Positions 1-6,041 of a stretch of DNA of 6,041 bases are shown one piece after another. A model generated the notes under the pieces. It did no database searches. It saw only the letters and a program-made list of their open reading frames with translations, and had not been told where the DNA came from. The DNA is taken from the NCBI GenBank assembly GCA_030695265.1, contig JAUYTA010000269.1, forward strand, positions 1 through 6,041, read 5' to 3'. This DNA is from Bacteroidota bacterium (lineage in GTDB: Bacteria > Bacteroidota > Bacteroidia > Bacteroidales > Prolixibacteraceae). The translations under genes and the position numbers were made by a program. The first letter of the stretch is position 1. The number at the start of each line of letters is the position of its first letter.

Positions 1-1
1 T

Positions 2-1150
2 AATGCTGGAGTCATTCAACGAGACATTTTACATGGCGAAATTATCGGTACAAAACAACAATTCATCGTTAATGAGGGTCAATTTCTCATGTCTAAGATT
101 GATGCCAGAAATGGGGCATTTGGCATTGTCCCTAAAGAACTGGAAGGAGCGATTGTGACTAACGATTTTCCTGCATTTGAGGTTAATAAAGAAATCATTA
201 ACGCTGCATTTCTGGTTTTAATTACCACAACTAAAGAATTTGTAAAATTTGCACAAAGCTGTAGCAGTGGAACAACCAATCGTCAGCGCATTGATATTCC
301 TTCTTTTTTAAATGTAAAAATCCCACTTCCCACCCTCGAAGAACAAAATCAAATAGTGCAGGCCTGTAACACCAGAATTATTGAAGCAAAAAGGCTTGAA
401 GAAGAGGCGAAAAGCTTGGAAGTTGGGATTGAAGAATATTTGTTTGAACTTTTGGGTATTGTGAAATTAGAGGTAAAAACAGATGTTTTAGGGTTACAAT
501 TATTGAGATTTAAAAATATAGATAGATGGGATATGCTAGCAAAGGATTTGAGAATTCTTAATAGTCTTTCTGTTTCGAAATATAGTTTAAAAAAACTTGG
601 CGACATCTTTTCTTTCCCCAAACGTCCATGGAAGAAAGATTTTTCAAAAGATAAAACATTTAAATATATCGAACTTGGTTGTGTTGATCCATTGATAGGT
701 ATCACTGAGTCAAAAACAGTTAAAGTAAATGAAGCTCCAAGCAGGGCAACTCAAATAGTAAAAACAAATGATTTAATAATTGGAACTACTCGTCCATACT
801 TAAAAAGATTTGCAACTGTGACAGAGAAATTTAATCTCAATATTTGTTCTTCGGGGTTTACTATTATTGAGTCAAAAGAAATTTACAATCTTAATTACTT
901 GAAAGAATTCTTAATGTCTTACTACGGGATTGAACAGTTAAAGAATAAAATGACTGGAGCGTTGTATCCTGCAATCACAGAAAGTGCAATCAAGGAAATT
1001 CTAATTCCTTTTCCAACGTTAACGATTCAAAATCAAATTACAGAAAAGATTAATGAGATGAAAAAGTTGGCAACATTTAATATTAAGCAAGCAGAACTTT
1101 TTCGCCAACTTGCCATCTCCGAATTTGAAAGCAAAATATTTATGCCATGA
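2..1150 (+). CDS. hsdS: Type I restriction-modification specificity subunit (HsdS), 5'-truncated by window edge
   Basis: HsdS gives a type I R-M complex its DNA target: each of two target recognition domains (TRDs) reads half of a bipartite site, and conserved helices separate them and dock HsdM. The frame is open from base 2 with no stop, so the ATG at base 89 is internal and the true start lies outside; 382 residues are visible. Residues 1 to ~115 are the C-terminal part of TRD1 (FLMSKIDARNGAFGIVP region, ending IPLPTLEEQ at 107-115). A Glu/Lys-rich helical spacer follows, then TRD2 from YSLKKLGDIF (194) to IPFPTL (335), then a final helix to the stop. The repeated IP(L/F)PTL...QNQI segments, 228 residues apart, show the classic internal duplication. 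Its TGA overlaps the next gene's ATG (ATGA), indicating translational coupling. The family call is firm; the DNA target cannot be read from sequence. HsdM and HsdR are not in the window. Confidence 0.9.
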   Translation, partial: NAGVIQRDILHGEIIGTKQQFIVNEGQFLMSKIDARNGAFGIVPKELEGAIVTNDFPAFEVNKEIINAAFLVLITTTKEFVKFAQSCSSGTTNRQRIDIPSFLNVKIPLPTLEEQNQIVQACNTRIIEAKRLEEEAKSLEVGIEEYLFELLGIVKLEVKTDVLGLQLLRFKNIDRWDMLAKDLRILNSLSVSKYSLKKLGDIFSFPKRPWKKDFSKDKTFKYIELGCVDPLIGITESKTVKVNEAPSRATQIVKTNDLIIGTTRPYLKRFATVTEKFNLNICSSGFTIIESKEIYNLNYLKEFLMSYYGIEQLKNKMTGALYPAITESAIKEILIPFPTLTIQNQITEKINEMKKLATFNIKQAELFRQLAISEFESKIFMP

Positions 1151-2640
1151 AACTAAAACGGTTATACATCAAAGAATACAAGCTATTTAAGGATTTTACT
1201 TACGAATTTCCAGCTGATGATAAGCATTTTGTTAATGTCTTGATTGGCATTAATGGTTCAGGTAAATCAACTATACTGGAAGTCATTGCCGAGATATTCA
1301 GTTGTGTTGTACTTGGAGAAAAGGCAAAGTTTGGATTCGAGTTGGAATATGTCATGCGATATGAAAGTACTTCTTTAAAATCAGAAAGTGGTTTGGAATG
1401 GAGTAGCATCCAATATAAAGAAATTCGCATCAAAGCTGACGATAATGGACAGGTACCGGTACTTTTGATTATTCCCGAAAAAGACGATGTTACTGATGTA
1501 TTTTATAAAGTGCCACCTGTTAATCAACATCAATTTTATCTACCCCAAAGTATTGTCATTTATTACTCTGGCTATTCTGAGATTATGAAAAGGCTCTGTG
1601 AGCCACATAATGATAAATTATCAAGAAACTTACGCAAAGGTGAAAGTTCATCGGTTCAATTCTATTACCATGAACCAAAACTATTTAATATTATTCTGCT
1701 TAGCTTGTTGTCTTTTGAGTATGGAGATGTGCCAGAGTTTCTAAAGCAGAAGGCGAAAATTGAAGGTGTTCAGAGAATCAATTTGCGATTTAAAAAACCA
1801 CATTGGGCAAATGATACTATTGAGAATTTCTGGGGTGCCGAGGGTGAAGTTAGGGCTTTTCTATTTTCTTTAGAATTTCTTGCTACCGACATTAATAAAG
1901 AGAATCTTTCTCGTGGAAATGGTGTCTTAATATATGAGACAGTCTCAGATAAATATATTAATGTTGAAATCAGGACTAAAGAAAAGCTCTTTGAAATAAG
2001 GGATTTTGTGATTGAAGAAAAAAATCTGTTCAAAATATTGCATACCATGTATTTGGATGACATATTGGATGATATTAGTTTCTCACTAATTAAGAATGAA
2101 ACCGGAGAGCAAAAAACATTCAGCATTTTAAGTGAAGGTGAACAGCAATCCATCACCATTAAAGGGCTTACCGAATTATTGGCGGGAGAAAATACATTGT
2201 TCCTGTTTGATGAACCCGATACCTTTTTGCATCCCAAATGGCAACGCAGTTTCATCAGCGAAATTGAAGAAAATGTTGAATTGAACCACGCAAACGAAAT
2301 CAGCTATTTAATTGCAACTCATTCACCCCAAATACTCTCAAACGCCAAACCAGATAAGACTTTTGTTAAGATCATCGAAGATGGGCAATTGGTAGAACAA
2401 ACACCTAAACACTACGGGCGCGAAATAAGTTCGATTTTGTATAATTTAATGGGCGTTGAAGAACGGAACGAAACCATTCGAAAAGATTTAAGCAAACTGT
2501 TTATGTTGATTGAAGATGAGGAAATTGAAGAAGCCGAAAGAATGCTGAAAGATTTAACCGATCTATTGGGAGATACTGATGCCGATATTCAAAATGCTTC
2601 TATTCAACTCAATTATTTGAAGGAAGATGAAGCAGATTGA
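1147..2640 (+). CDS. PtuA-like / restriction-system-associated AAA (ABC-type) ATPase
   Basis: This is a predicted cytoplasmic ATPase of the ABC/SMC-like AAA group used by many anti-phage systems. Visible motifs in its 497 residues are Walker A GINGSGKST (34-42), a YYSGY segment (139-143), an ABC-signature-like LSEGEQQ (328-334), Walker B LFLFDEPD (351-358) followed by FLHPKWQ, and an H-loop ATHSPQ (390-395). All residues expected for ATP binding and hydrolysis are present, including the glutamate after the Walker B aspartate. The C-terminal ~60 residues are acidic and helical. No TOPRIM nuclease domain follows, so it is not an OLD-family nuclease; the nuclease is the separate HNH protein encoded next. 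It overlaps hsdS by four bases and the HNH gene by 14. An ATPase next to a TIGR02646-type HNH protein is the PtuA-PtuB (Septu) arrangement, and it also resembles the AAA family described as associated with restriction systems (TIGR04435). ATPase class is certain by motif; assignment to the PtuA role is inference from context. Confidence 0.88.
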   Translation: MKLKRLYIKEYKLFKDFTYEFPADDKHFVNVLIGINGSGKSTILEVIAEIFSCVVLGEKAKFGFELEYVMRYESTSLKSESGLEWSSIQYKEIRIKADDNGQVPVLLIIPEKDDVTDVFYKVPPVNQHQFYLPQSIVIYYSGYSEIMKRLCEPHNDKLSRNLRKGESSSVQFYYHEPKLFNIILLSLLSFEYGDVPEFLKQKAKIEGVQRINLRFKKPHWANDTIENFWGAEGEVRAFLFSLEFLATDINKENLSRGNGVLIYETVSDKYINVEIRTKEKLFEIRDFVIEEKNLFKILHTMYLDDILDDISFSLIKNETGEQKTFSILSEGEQQSITIKGLTELLAGENTLFLFDEPDTFLHPKWQRSFISEIEENVELNHANEISYLIATHSPQILSNAKPDKTFVKIIEDGQLVEQTPKHYGREISSILYNLMGVEERNETIRKDLSKLFMLIEDEEIEEAERMLKDLTDLLGDTDADIQNASIQLNYLKEDEAD

Positions 2641-3298
2641 AAAAGGTAGGGAACCAAAAAGGTTAGAAGAACACCGGGCGAAAGGTGGCGATTTTGATGG
2701 CCTTCCGAAAGATGAATTGAGAAGACAACTTCTAAACGAACAAGGTTACATTTGTTGTTATTGTATGAAAAGGATTCCTCAAACGATGTCGCGGGAACAA
2801 ATTGAAAAAAATTATCCAAGCAGTAAAATTGCTCATGTTTTGTCACAGGACAACCATTCTAATCAACAATTAAACTACCAAAATCTGCTGATTGCGTGCA
2901 ATGGAAATCATGGCCAGCCCATAAAAGTTCAAACCTGTGATACTTTTCAGAAAAATAAGGATTTTCATTTCAATCCAGCCGGAAGACGAAACATTGAAGA
3001 ATTTATCAAGTACAAAGCTAATGGTGAGATTTATTCAGATGATGAGTTTCTAAATAGGGAATTGGTTGAAGTACTTAATTTGAACACATTTGATCTAAAA
3101 AGAATTCGAGAAGGACATTACAAATTTTATAGAGAATTGATTGAACGCGAAGGGAAAAGTAGGCAAGGAAAAGATATACAGAAACGCTTTTACGAATCAG
3201 AGAAACAAAAGCTACTTTCCCAACAGGAAGGTAAATTTTTTGAATACTGCATGGTGGGCGTTTATTTGCTCAACAAAAGACTAAGCAAGCTGAATTGA
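2627..3298 (+). CDS. PtuB-like HNH endonuclease (TIGR02646 type)
   Basis: A 223-residue predicted HNH nuclease, the probable DNA-cutting partner of the ATPase encoded just upstream. The N-terminus, MKQIEKGREPKRLEEHR, matches the usual opening of TIGR02646 proteins and fixes the start at 2627 despite the 14-base overlap. A zinc-binding CYC pair follows (C43, C46 in ICCYCMKRI), then the HNH core: H70 in KIAHV, N86 in YQNLL and H95 in CNGNHG, with C91 and C104 (TCD) as likely second zinc ligands. The C-terminal half is helical and basic without recognised motifs. The acidic residue usually just before the first HNH histidine (I-E-H) is alanine here (A69). PtuB proteins act in complex with PtuA in Septu and as effector of retron Ec78; no reverse transcriptase is visible here. 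The gene ends with tandem stops TGA TAA. The HNH family call is strong; the anti-phage role is inferred from the operon. Confidence 0.85.
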   Translation: MKQIEKGREPKRLEEHRAKGGDFDGLPKDELRRQLLNEQGYICCYCMKRIPQTMSREQIEKNYPSSKIAHVLSQDNHSNQQLNYQNLLIACNGNHGQPIKVQTCDTFQKNKDFHFNPAGRRNIEEFIKYKANGEIYSDDEFLNRELVEVLNLNTFDLKRIREGHYKFYRELIEREGKSRQGKDIQKRFYESEKQKLLSQQEGKFFEYCMVGVYLLNKRLSKLN

Positions 3299-3330
3299 TA
3301 AATAAGTCTGGCAATTTCTGATCACGACAA

Positions 3331-3370
3331 AACGTCCGGAGTTTATCCCGAACGTCTCCTATGTTTATCC
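3331..3370. repeat. Imperfect direct repeat, two copies
   Basis: Two copies of AACGTC-N(4 or 6)-GTTTATCC occur at 3331-3348 and 3351-3370. The 6-base and 8-base halves are identical in both copies, and the copies start 20 bases apart. The spacing, about two helical turns, would suit a dimeric regulator, but the segment also overlaps the possible gene remnant, so it could simply be an ancestral coding duplication. The role is unknown. Confidence 0.4.
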
Positions 3371-3384
3371 GCCCGGCATGGGCG
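3332..3384 (+). terminator. Weak hairpins downstream of the HNH gene, doubtful terminator
   Basis: ACGTCCGG (3332-3339) can pair with CCGAACGT (3348-3355) with one C-A mismatch and an 8-base loop. Separately, CGCCC (3370-3374) pairs with GGGCG (3380-3384) around a 5-base loop. Neither is followed by a T tract, so an intrinsic terminator is unlikely. They are the only structures near the end of the defence operon and could still slow or stop transcription. Confidence 0.15.
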
Positions 3385-3493
3385 ATATACAGCCAAAAAA
3401 TCAACAATATTAGAGTTAGTTCATATCGTCGGAATTTTATTTCGATCGCTTTATTATTTCAGCCAGCCAATACAAATCATTCAAAAATGTGAA

Positions 3494-3523
3494 ATATTCA
3501 GAAAATAGTAAAATGCTGAATAT
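3494..3523. promoter_or_regulatory. Inverted repeat upstream of glnN, possible operator
   Basis: ATATTCAG (3494-3501) and CTGAATAT (3516-3523) form a perfect 8-base inverted repeat with a 14-base spacer, about 90-110 bases upstream of the predicted promoter -7 element. A related 9-base element, TGAAATATT (3490-3498), recurs inverted as AATATTTCA at 3582-3590. The position would suit an activator or nitrogen-responsive regulator, but the region is very AT-rich and chance matches are common. No known regulator motif is recognised. Confidence 0.3.
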
Positions 3524-3612
3524 CTATATGTATTTTCAAAATTACCACATATATTTTAAGGTTATTTCTAAATTAATTGTAAATATTTCATCGATTGCCT
3601 GTGTTTTTATGC

Positions 3613-3639
3613 TTGCATTTCATTTTTTATATATTTTTG
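3613..3639 (+). promoter_or_regulatory. Bacteroidota-type promoter for glnN
   Basis: TATTTTTG at 3632-3639 fits the -7 consensus TAnnTTTG of the Bacteroidota primary sigma factor. TTG at 3613-3615 serves as the -33 element; the 16-base gap is at or slightly below the usual range. Transcription would start near 3646, giving a leader of roughly 58 bases. The leader just before the ATG (TTAAATTTTTAAAATT) has no Shine-Dalgarno sequence and is A/T-rich, as is usual for well-translated genes in this phylum. Confidence 0.55.
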
Positions 3640-3703
3640 CTACGTAATTATTTCAAAATAAAAAGACATTAACAAACACATAAACGATTAAATTTTTAAA
3701 ATT

Positions 3704-5893
3704 ATGGCACAATTCAGATTTAGAGCTCTTGAAGAAGTTCTTACAAGAAAACCCCTAGAAGTTAAACGCGAAGAGAACCTTGTTTCTGACTTTTATGGTA
3801 TGAATGTTTTCGATCGGCCAAAAATGAAGAAATACTTGTCGAAAGAAGCATACAAAGCAGTAATAGATGCAGTTGATAATGGAACTCCAATTGATCGCAA
3901 AATGGCCGATCAGGTTGCGCAGGGAATGAAATCATGGGCATTGGAAAACGGTGCCACACACATTACCCACTGGTTCCATCCATTAACCGACGGTACCGCT
4001 GAAAAACATGATGCTTTTGTTGTTCATGGTGAAAACGGAGGAGTTGTTGAAACATTATCAGGAACAATGCTTTCGCAGCAGGAACCCGATGCTTCTTCTT
4101 TCCCAAGCGGAGGTATCCGTCAAACTTTCGAAGCACGTGGTTATACTGCATGGGATCCATCTTCACCGGCTTTCATTGTTGACAATACATTGACAATTCC
4201 AACCATATTTATTTCATATACCGGAGAAGCGCTCGATTATAAAACTCCATTGTTAAGGGCAATTGCTGCTGTTGACAAAGCTGCTACCGAAGTTTGCCAG
4301 ATGTTTGATAAAAATGTTTCGAAAGTAAATGCAAACCTTGGATGGGAACAGGAATACTTTTTGGTGGACGAAGCTTTGTTCATGGCCCGCCCAGACCTGA
4401 TGCTGACCGGACGTACTTTGATGGGACACTCTGCTTCGAAAGATCAGCAGTTGGACGATCATTATTTCAGTTCAATTCCAACCCGTGTTTTCCGTTTCAT
4501 GGAAGATTTGGAAAATGAAGCTTTCAAATTGGGAATTCCGGTAAAAACCCGTCACAACGAGGTTGCTCCAAACCAGTTTGAGCTTGCTCCTATTTACGAA
4601 GAATTGAACCTGGCCAACGATCACAACCAGATGATCATGGATTTGATGAAAAAAATCGCCCGTCGTCATAATTTCGCGGTTCTTTTTCACGAAAAACCAT
4701 TCGCCGGAATTAACGGTTCAGGAAAACACAACAACTGGTCATTGTCAACCGATACCGGCGTAAACTTGTTTTCTCCGGGGAAAAATCCAAAATCGAATTT
4801 ACAGTTCCTGACTTTCGTTATCAACACACTGAAGGCATTGTATGTGAATCAGGATATGTTGCGTGCTAGCATTCTTACTGCTCCAAACACACACCGTTTG
4901 GGTGCAAACGAAGCTCCTCCAGCAATTATTTCAGCTTTCCTTGGTACTGAAATTTCCAAAATGCTCGATTTGATGGAAGTTGCAGTAGTTGACCGCAAGA
5001 TGACTCCGGACGAAAAAACTGCTTTAAAATTAAATATCGGTCGTATTCCTGAAATTATTCTTGACAACACCGACCGCAACCGCACTTCGCCATTCGCATT
5101 TACCGGAAACCGTTTCGAGTTCCGCGCCGTCGGTTCATCGGCAAACTGTGCTTCTGCAATGATTGCGCTAAATACTGCCGTTGCCGATCAGCTTGTTAAA
5201 TTTAAAATTGAAGTTGACGCATTGGTTGAAGGTGGAGTCAAGAAAGACGAAGCTATCTTCCAGGTATTGAAAAAGCTGATCATCGAATCAAAACCAATCC
5301 GATTCGATGGGAACGGTTATAGCGAGGAATGGAAAATTGAAGCAGCCCGTCGCGGTTTGACAAATATCACCAGTGTACCAACTGCATTGGAAGCCTTGCA
5401 CGACAAACGTGTTGTTGAAATGTACGGCAAAGCCGGCGTTTTAAGCCCACGTGAAATCGAAGGCCGTATTGAGGTAGAACTTGAAAAATACACCAAGAAA
5501 ATTCAGATCGAATCACGCGTATTGGGCGATTTAGCGATTAATCACATCGTTCCAACAGCGGTTCAGTATCAGTCGATGCTGCTCGAAAATGTCAAGAACC
5601 TGAAGATCGTATTCAGCGATGAAGAATACAAATCATTGGCAGAAGGACGTCTTGAGTTGATCAGGGAAATTGGTGGCCATGTTTCTTCTATCAAAGCCAA
5701 AGTGAAAGAGATGATCGAAGCCCGTAAAGTTGCCAATATCATTGAAACTGAAAAGGAAAAAGCTTATGCCTACGAAAAAAGTGTAAGGCCTTATCTGGAT
5801 GATATTCGTTATCACATTGATAAACTCGAACTGATTGTTGACAACGAACTTTGGCCATTGCCAAAATACCGCGAATTACTATTCGTTAAATAG
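3704..5893 (+). CDS. glnN: Type III glutamine synthetase (GlnN)
   Basis: The enzyme catalyses glutamate + NH3 + ATP to glutamine + ADP + Pi, the main ammonia-assimilation step in the cytoplasm. At 729 residues it matches the long GSIII form typical of Bacteroidota, well above the ~450-470 residues of GSI. The start MAQFRFRALEEVLTRKP is characteristic of the family. Visible active-site motifs are WEQEY (214-218, metal-binding glutamates E215 and E217), HNEVAPNQFE (284-293), the ATP-binding segment KPFAGINGSGKHNNWS (331-346) and RNRTSPFAFTGNRFEFRAVG (458-477). The region after ~residue 490 is the GSIII-specific helical C-terminal extension, ending in WPLPKYRELLF as expected. The gene is intact, with no frameshift, and has its own promoter and terminator, so it is probably monocistronic. 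It looks richer in G+C than the defence genes upstream, consistent with a resident chromosomal gene. GSIII enzymes studied so far form dodecamers; control by adenylylation is not expected. Some annotations name this gene glnA. Confidence 0.97.
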   Translation: MAQFRFRALEEVLTRKPLEVKREENLVSDFYGMNVFDRPKMKKYLSKEAYKAVIDAVDNGTPIDRKMADQVAQGMKSWALENGATHITHWFHPLTDGTAEKHDAFVVHGENGGVVETLSGTMLSQQEPDASSFPSGGIRQTFEARGYTAWDPSSPAFIVDNTLTIPTIFISYTGEALDYKTPLLRAIAAVDKAATEVCQMFDKNVSKVNANLGWEQEYFLVDEALFMARPDLMLTGRTLMGHSASKDQQLDDHYFSSIPTRVFRFMEDLENEAFKLGIPVKTRHNEVAPNQFELAPIYEELNLANDHNQMIMDLMKKIARRHNFAVLFHEKPFAGINGSGKHNNWSLSTDTGVNLFSPGKNPKSNLQFLTFVINTLKALYVNQDMLRASILTAPNTHRLGANEAPPAIISAFLGTEISKMLDLMEVAVVDRKMTPDEKTALKLNIGRIPEIILDNTDRNRTSPFAFTGNRFEFRAVGSSANCASAMIALNTAVADQLVKFKIEVDALVEGGVKKDEAIFQVLKKLIIESKPIRFDGNGYSEEWKIEAARRGLTNITSVPTALEALHDKRVVEMYGKAGVLSPREIEGRIEVELEKYTKKIQIESRVLGDLAINHIVPTAVQYQSMLLENVKNLKIVFSDEEYKSLAEGRLELIREIGGHVSSIKAKVKEMIEARKVANIIETEKEKAYAYEKSVRPYLDDIRYHIDKLELIVDNELWPLPKYRELLFVK

Positions 5894-5914
5894 TTATTGC
5901 AAACTGATAAATTT

Positions 5915-5946
5915 AAAGGCTTCCAAACATTACGGAAGCCTTTTTT
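5915..5946 (+). terminator. Rho-independent terminator of glnN
   Basis: A perfect 10-base stem, AAAGGCTTCC (5915-5924) with GGAAGCCTTT (5934-5943), encloses a 9-base loop and runs into a T-rich tract from 5941. It begins 22 bases after the glnN stop codon. On the minus strand the same hairpin is followed by TTTAAAT, so it might also serve a convergent gene. Confidence 0.92.
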
Positions 5947-5949
5947 ATT

Positions 5950-6039
5950 TCATGGATAATCCTCGCCGGCTCGATCCGACAATTTTTCTATACCTGCTAC
6001 GTTCCCGTTAAGCCGAAAAGAGTAATTTCGGACATTCTT
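5950..6039 (-). CDS. Possible C-terminal end of a convergent gene, cut by window edge
   Basis: Reading the minus strand inward from the right edge, one frame stays open for 29 codons and ends in TGA at 5950-5952, just before the shared hairpin. The predicted tail includes YSFRLNGNVAGIEKLSD, plausible as protein but too short to assign. Ending directly at a hairpin usable in both directions supports a real convergent gene. The alternative is that these bases are the upstream region of a + strand gene: TAATTTCG at 6023-6030 is one mismatch from the -7 consensus, although no TTG lies at the right distance upstream. Confidence 0.22.
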   Translation of the reverse strand, partial: KNVRNYSFRLNGNVAGIEKLSDRAGEDYP

Positions 6040-6041
6040 AG

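Larger units (their letters stand above)
3306..3413 (+). pseudogene. Possible C-terminal gene remnant (start-less open frame)
   Basis: This frame has 35 open codons between an in-frame TAA (3303) and TAG (3411) and no plausible upstream start. The predicted peptide contains KRPEFIPNVSYVYPPG and MGDIQPKNQQY, a soluble-protein-like composition unlike random translation of AT-rich intergenic DNA. It lies in the part of the gap with the highest G+C. It may be the surviving 3' end of a gene truncated when the defence operon arrived or when a neighbour was lost. I do not recognise the family. A second + frame (from 3302) is also open for ~70 codons, so chance cannot be excluded. Confidence 0.2.
3299..3703. 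other. 405-base intergenic region between the defence operon and glnN
   Basis: No complete gene was found on either strand. The segment falls into two parts. Bases ~3320-3395 are noticeably richer in G and C and hold a start-less open frame, a direct repeat and weak hairpins. Bases ~3400-3703 are strongly AT-rich and look like the upstream regulatory region of glnN, with an inverted repeat and a Bacteroidota-type promoter. There is no convincing intrinsic terminator for the defence operon, since no hairpin is followed by a T run. No tRNA, CRISPR or transposon end was recognised. Confidence 0.7.

Noticed and set aside
89..1150. ATG at base 89 as the true start of the HsdS gene
   Set aside because: The frame is open to the left edge, and the preceding residues (GVIQRDILHGEIIGTKQQF) continue the TRD1 fold, so the gene is truncated by the window rather than starting here.
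1770..2255. 161-codon minus-strand frame within the ATPase gene
   Set aside because: It is antisense to conserved ATPase motifs (signature and Walker B), and its Ser/Leu-rich composition is typical of a shadow frame.
1147..2640. OLD-family (Gabija GajA-like) nuclease
   Set aside because: There is no TOPRIM domain after the ATPase motifs; the protein ends soon after the H-loop region, and the nuclease is a separate HNH protein.
1147..3298. Retron with PtuAB effector (Ec78-like)
   Set aside because: No reverse transcriptase and no recognisable structured msr-msd RNA upstream; the gene before the ATPase is HsdS.
3370..3384. CGCCC/GGGCG hairpin as a true intrinsic terminator
   Set aside because: The stem is only 5 bases and no T run follows; kept only as a low-confidence structure.
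3299..3703. CRISPR array, riboswitch or tRNA in the gap
   Set aside because: There are only two imperfect short repeats, no regular spacers, no cloverleaf and no recognisable riboswitch core.
4008..4193. Separate 61-codon + strand gene inside glnN
   Set aside because: It lies wholly within the glnN coding region in another frame and has no protein-like features; glnN motifs run unbroken across it.
5952..6011. 19-codon + strand frame starting ATG GAT AAT
   Set aside because: Too short, immediately after a strong terminator with no promoter of its own, and no recognisable protein.

Overview
The window looks like chromosomal DNA from a member of the Bacteroidota. The evidence is a 729-residue type III glutamine synthetase, the upstream promoter pattern TTG / TAnnTTTG, and A/T-rich translation starts without a clear Shine-Dalgarno sequence. 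Genus cannot be fixed from the sequence alone; a Bacteroidales- or Marinilabiliales-like host is a guess.

Bases 1-3298 hold the 3' part of a defence operon on the + strand, with three overlapping genes. The first is the specificity subunit (HsdS) of a type I restriction-modification system, cut by the left window edge. The second, overlapping by ATGA, is a 497-residue ABC/SMC-like AAA ATPase of the PtuA / restriction-associated type. The third, overlapping by 14 bases, is a 223-residue HNH endonuclease of the PtuB / TIGR02646 type. The ATPase-HNH pair is the architecture of the Septu anti-phage system and of the effector of retron Ec78. Here it is tied to an HsdS instead of standing alone or following a reverse transcriptase. 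The methylase and restriction subunits (HsdM, HsdR) are not visible; at least HsdM is expected upstream.

Bases 3299-3703 are non-coding. The first ~100 bases are less AT-rich than the rest and contain a start-less open frame with protein-like composition and a short direct repeat. This may be debris at the edge of the defence island. The remainder is very AT-rich and contains an inverted repeat and a good Bacteroidota-type promoter.

Bases 3704-5893 encode a complete type III glutamine synthetase (GlnN), a housekeeping ammonia-assimilation enzyme unrelated to the defence genes, followed by a strong intrinsic terminator. The last ~90 bases hold no certain gene; a 29-codon minus-strand frame ending just beyond the terminator could be the tail of a convergent gene.

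The defence genes probably act together: HsdS gives sequence recognition to the methylase/nuclease, and the ATPase-HNH pair is a linked second effector. The main point of interest is this physical and translational coupling of a Septu-like pair to a type I R-M specificity gene.
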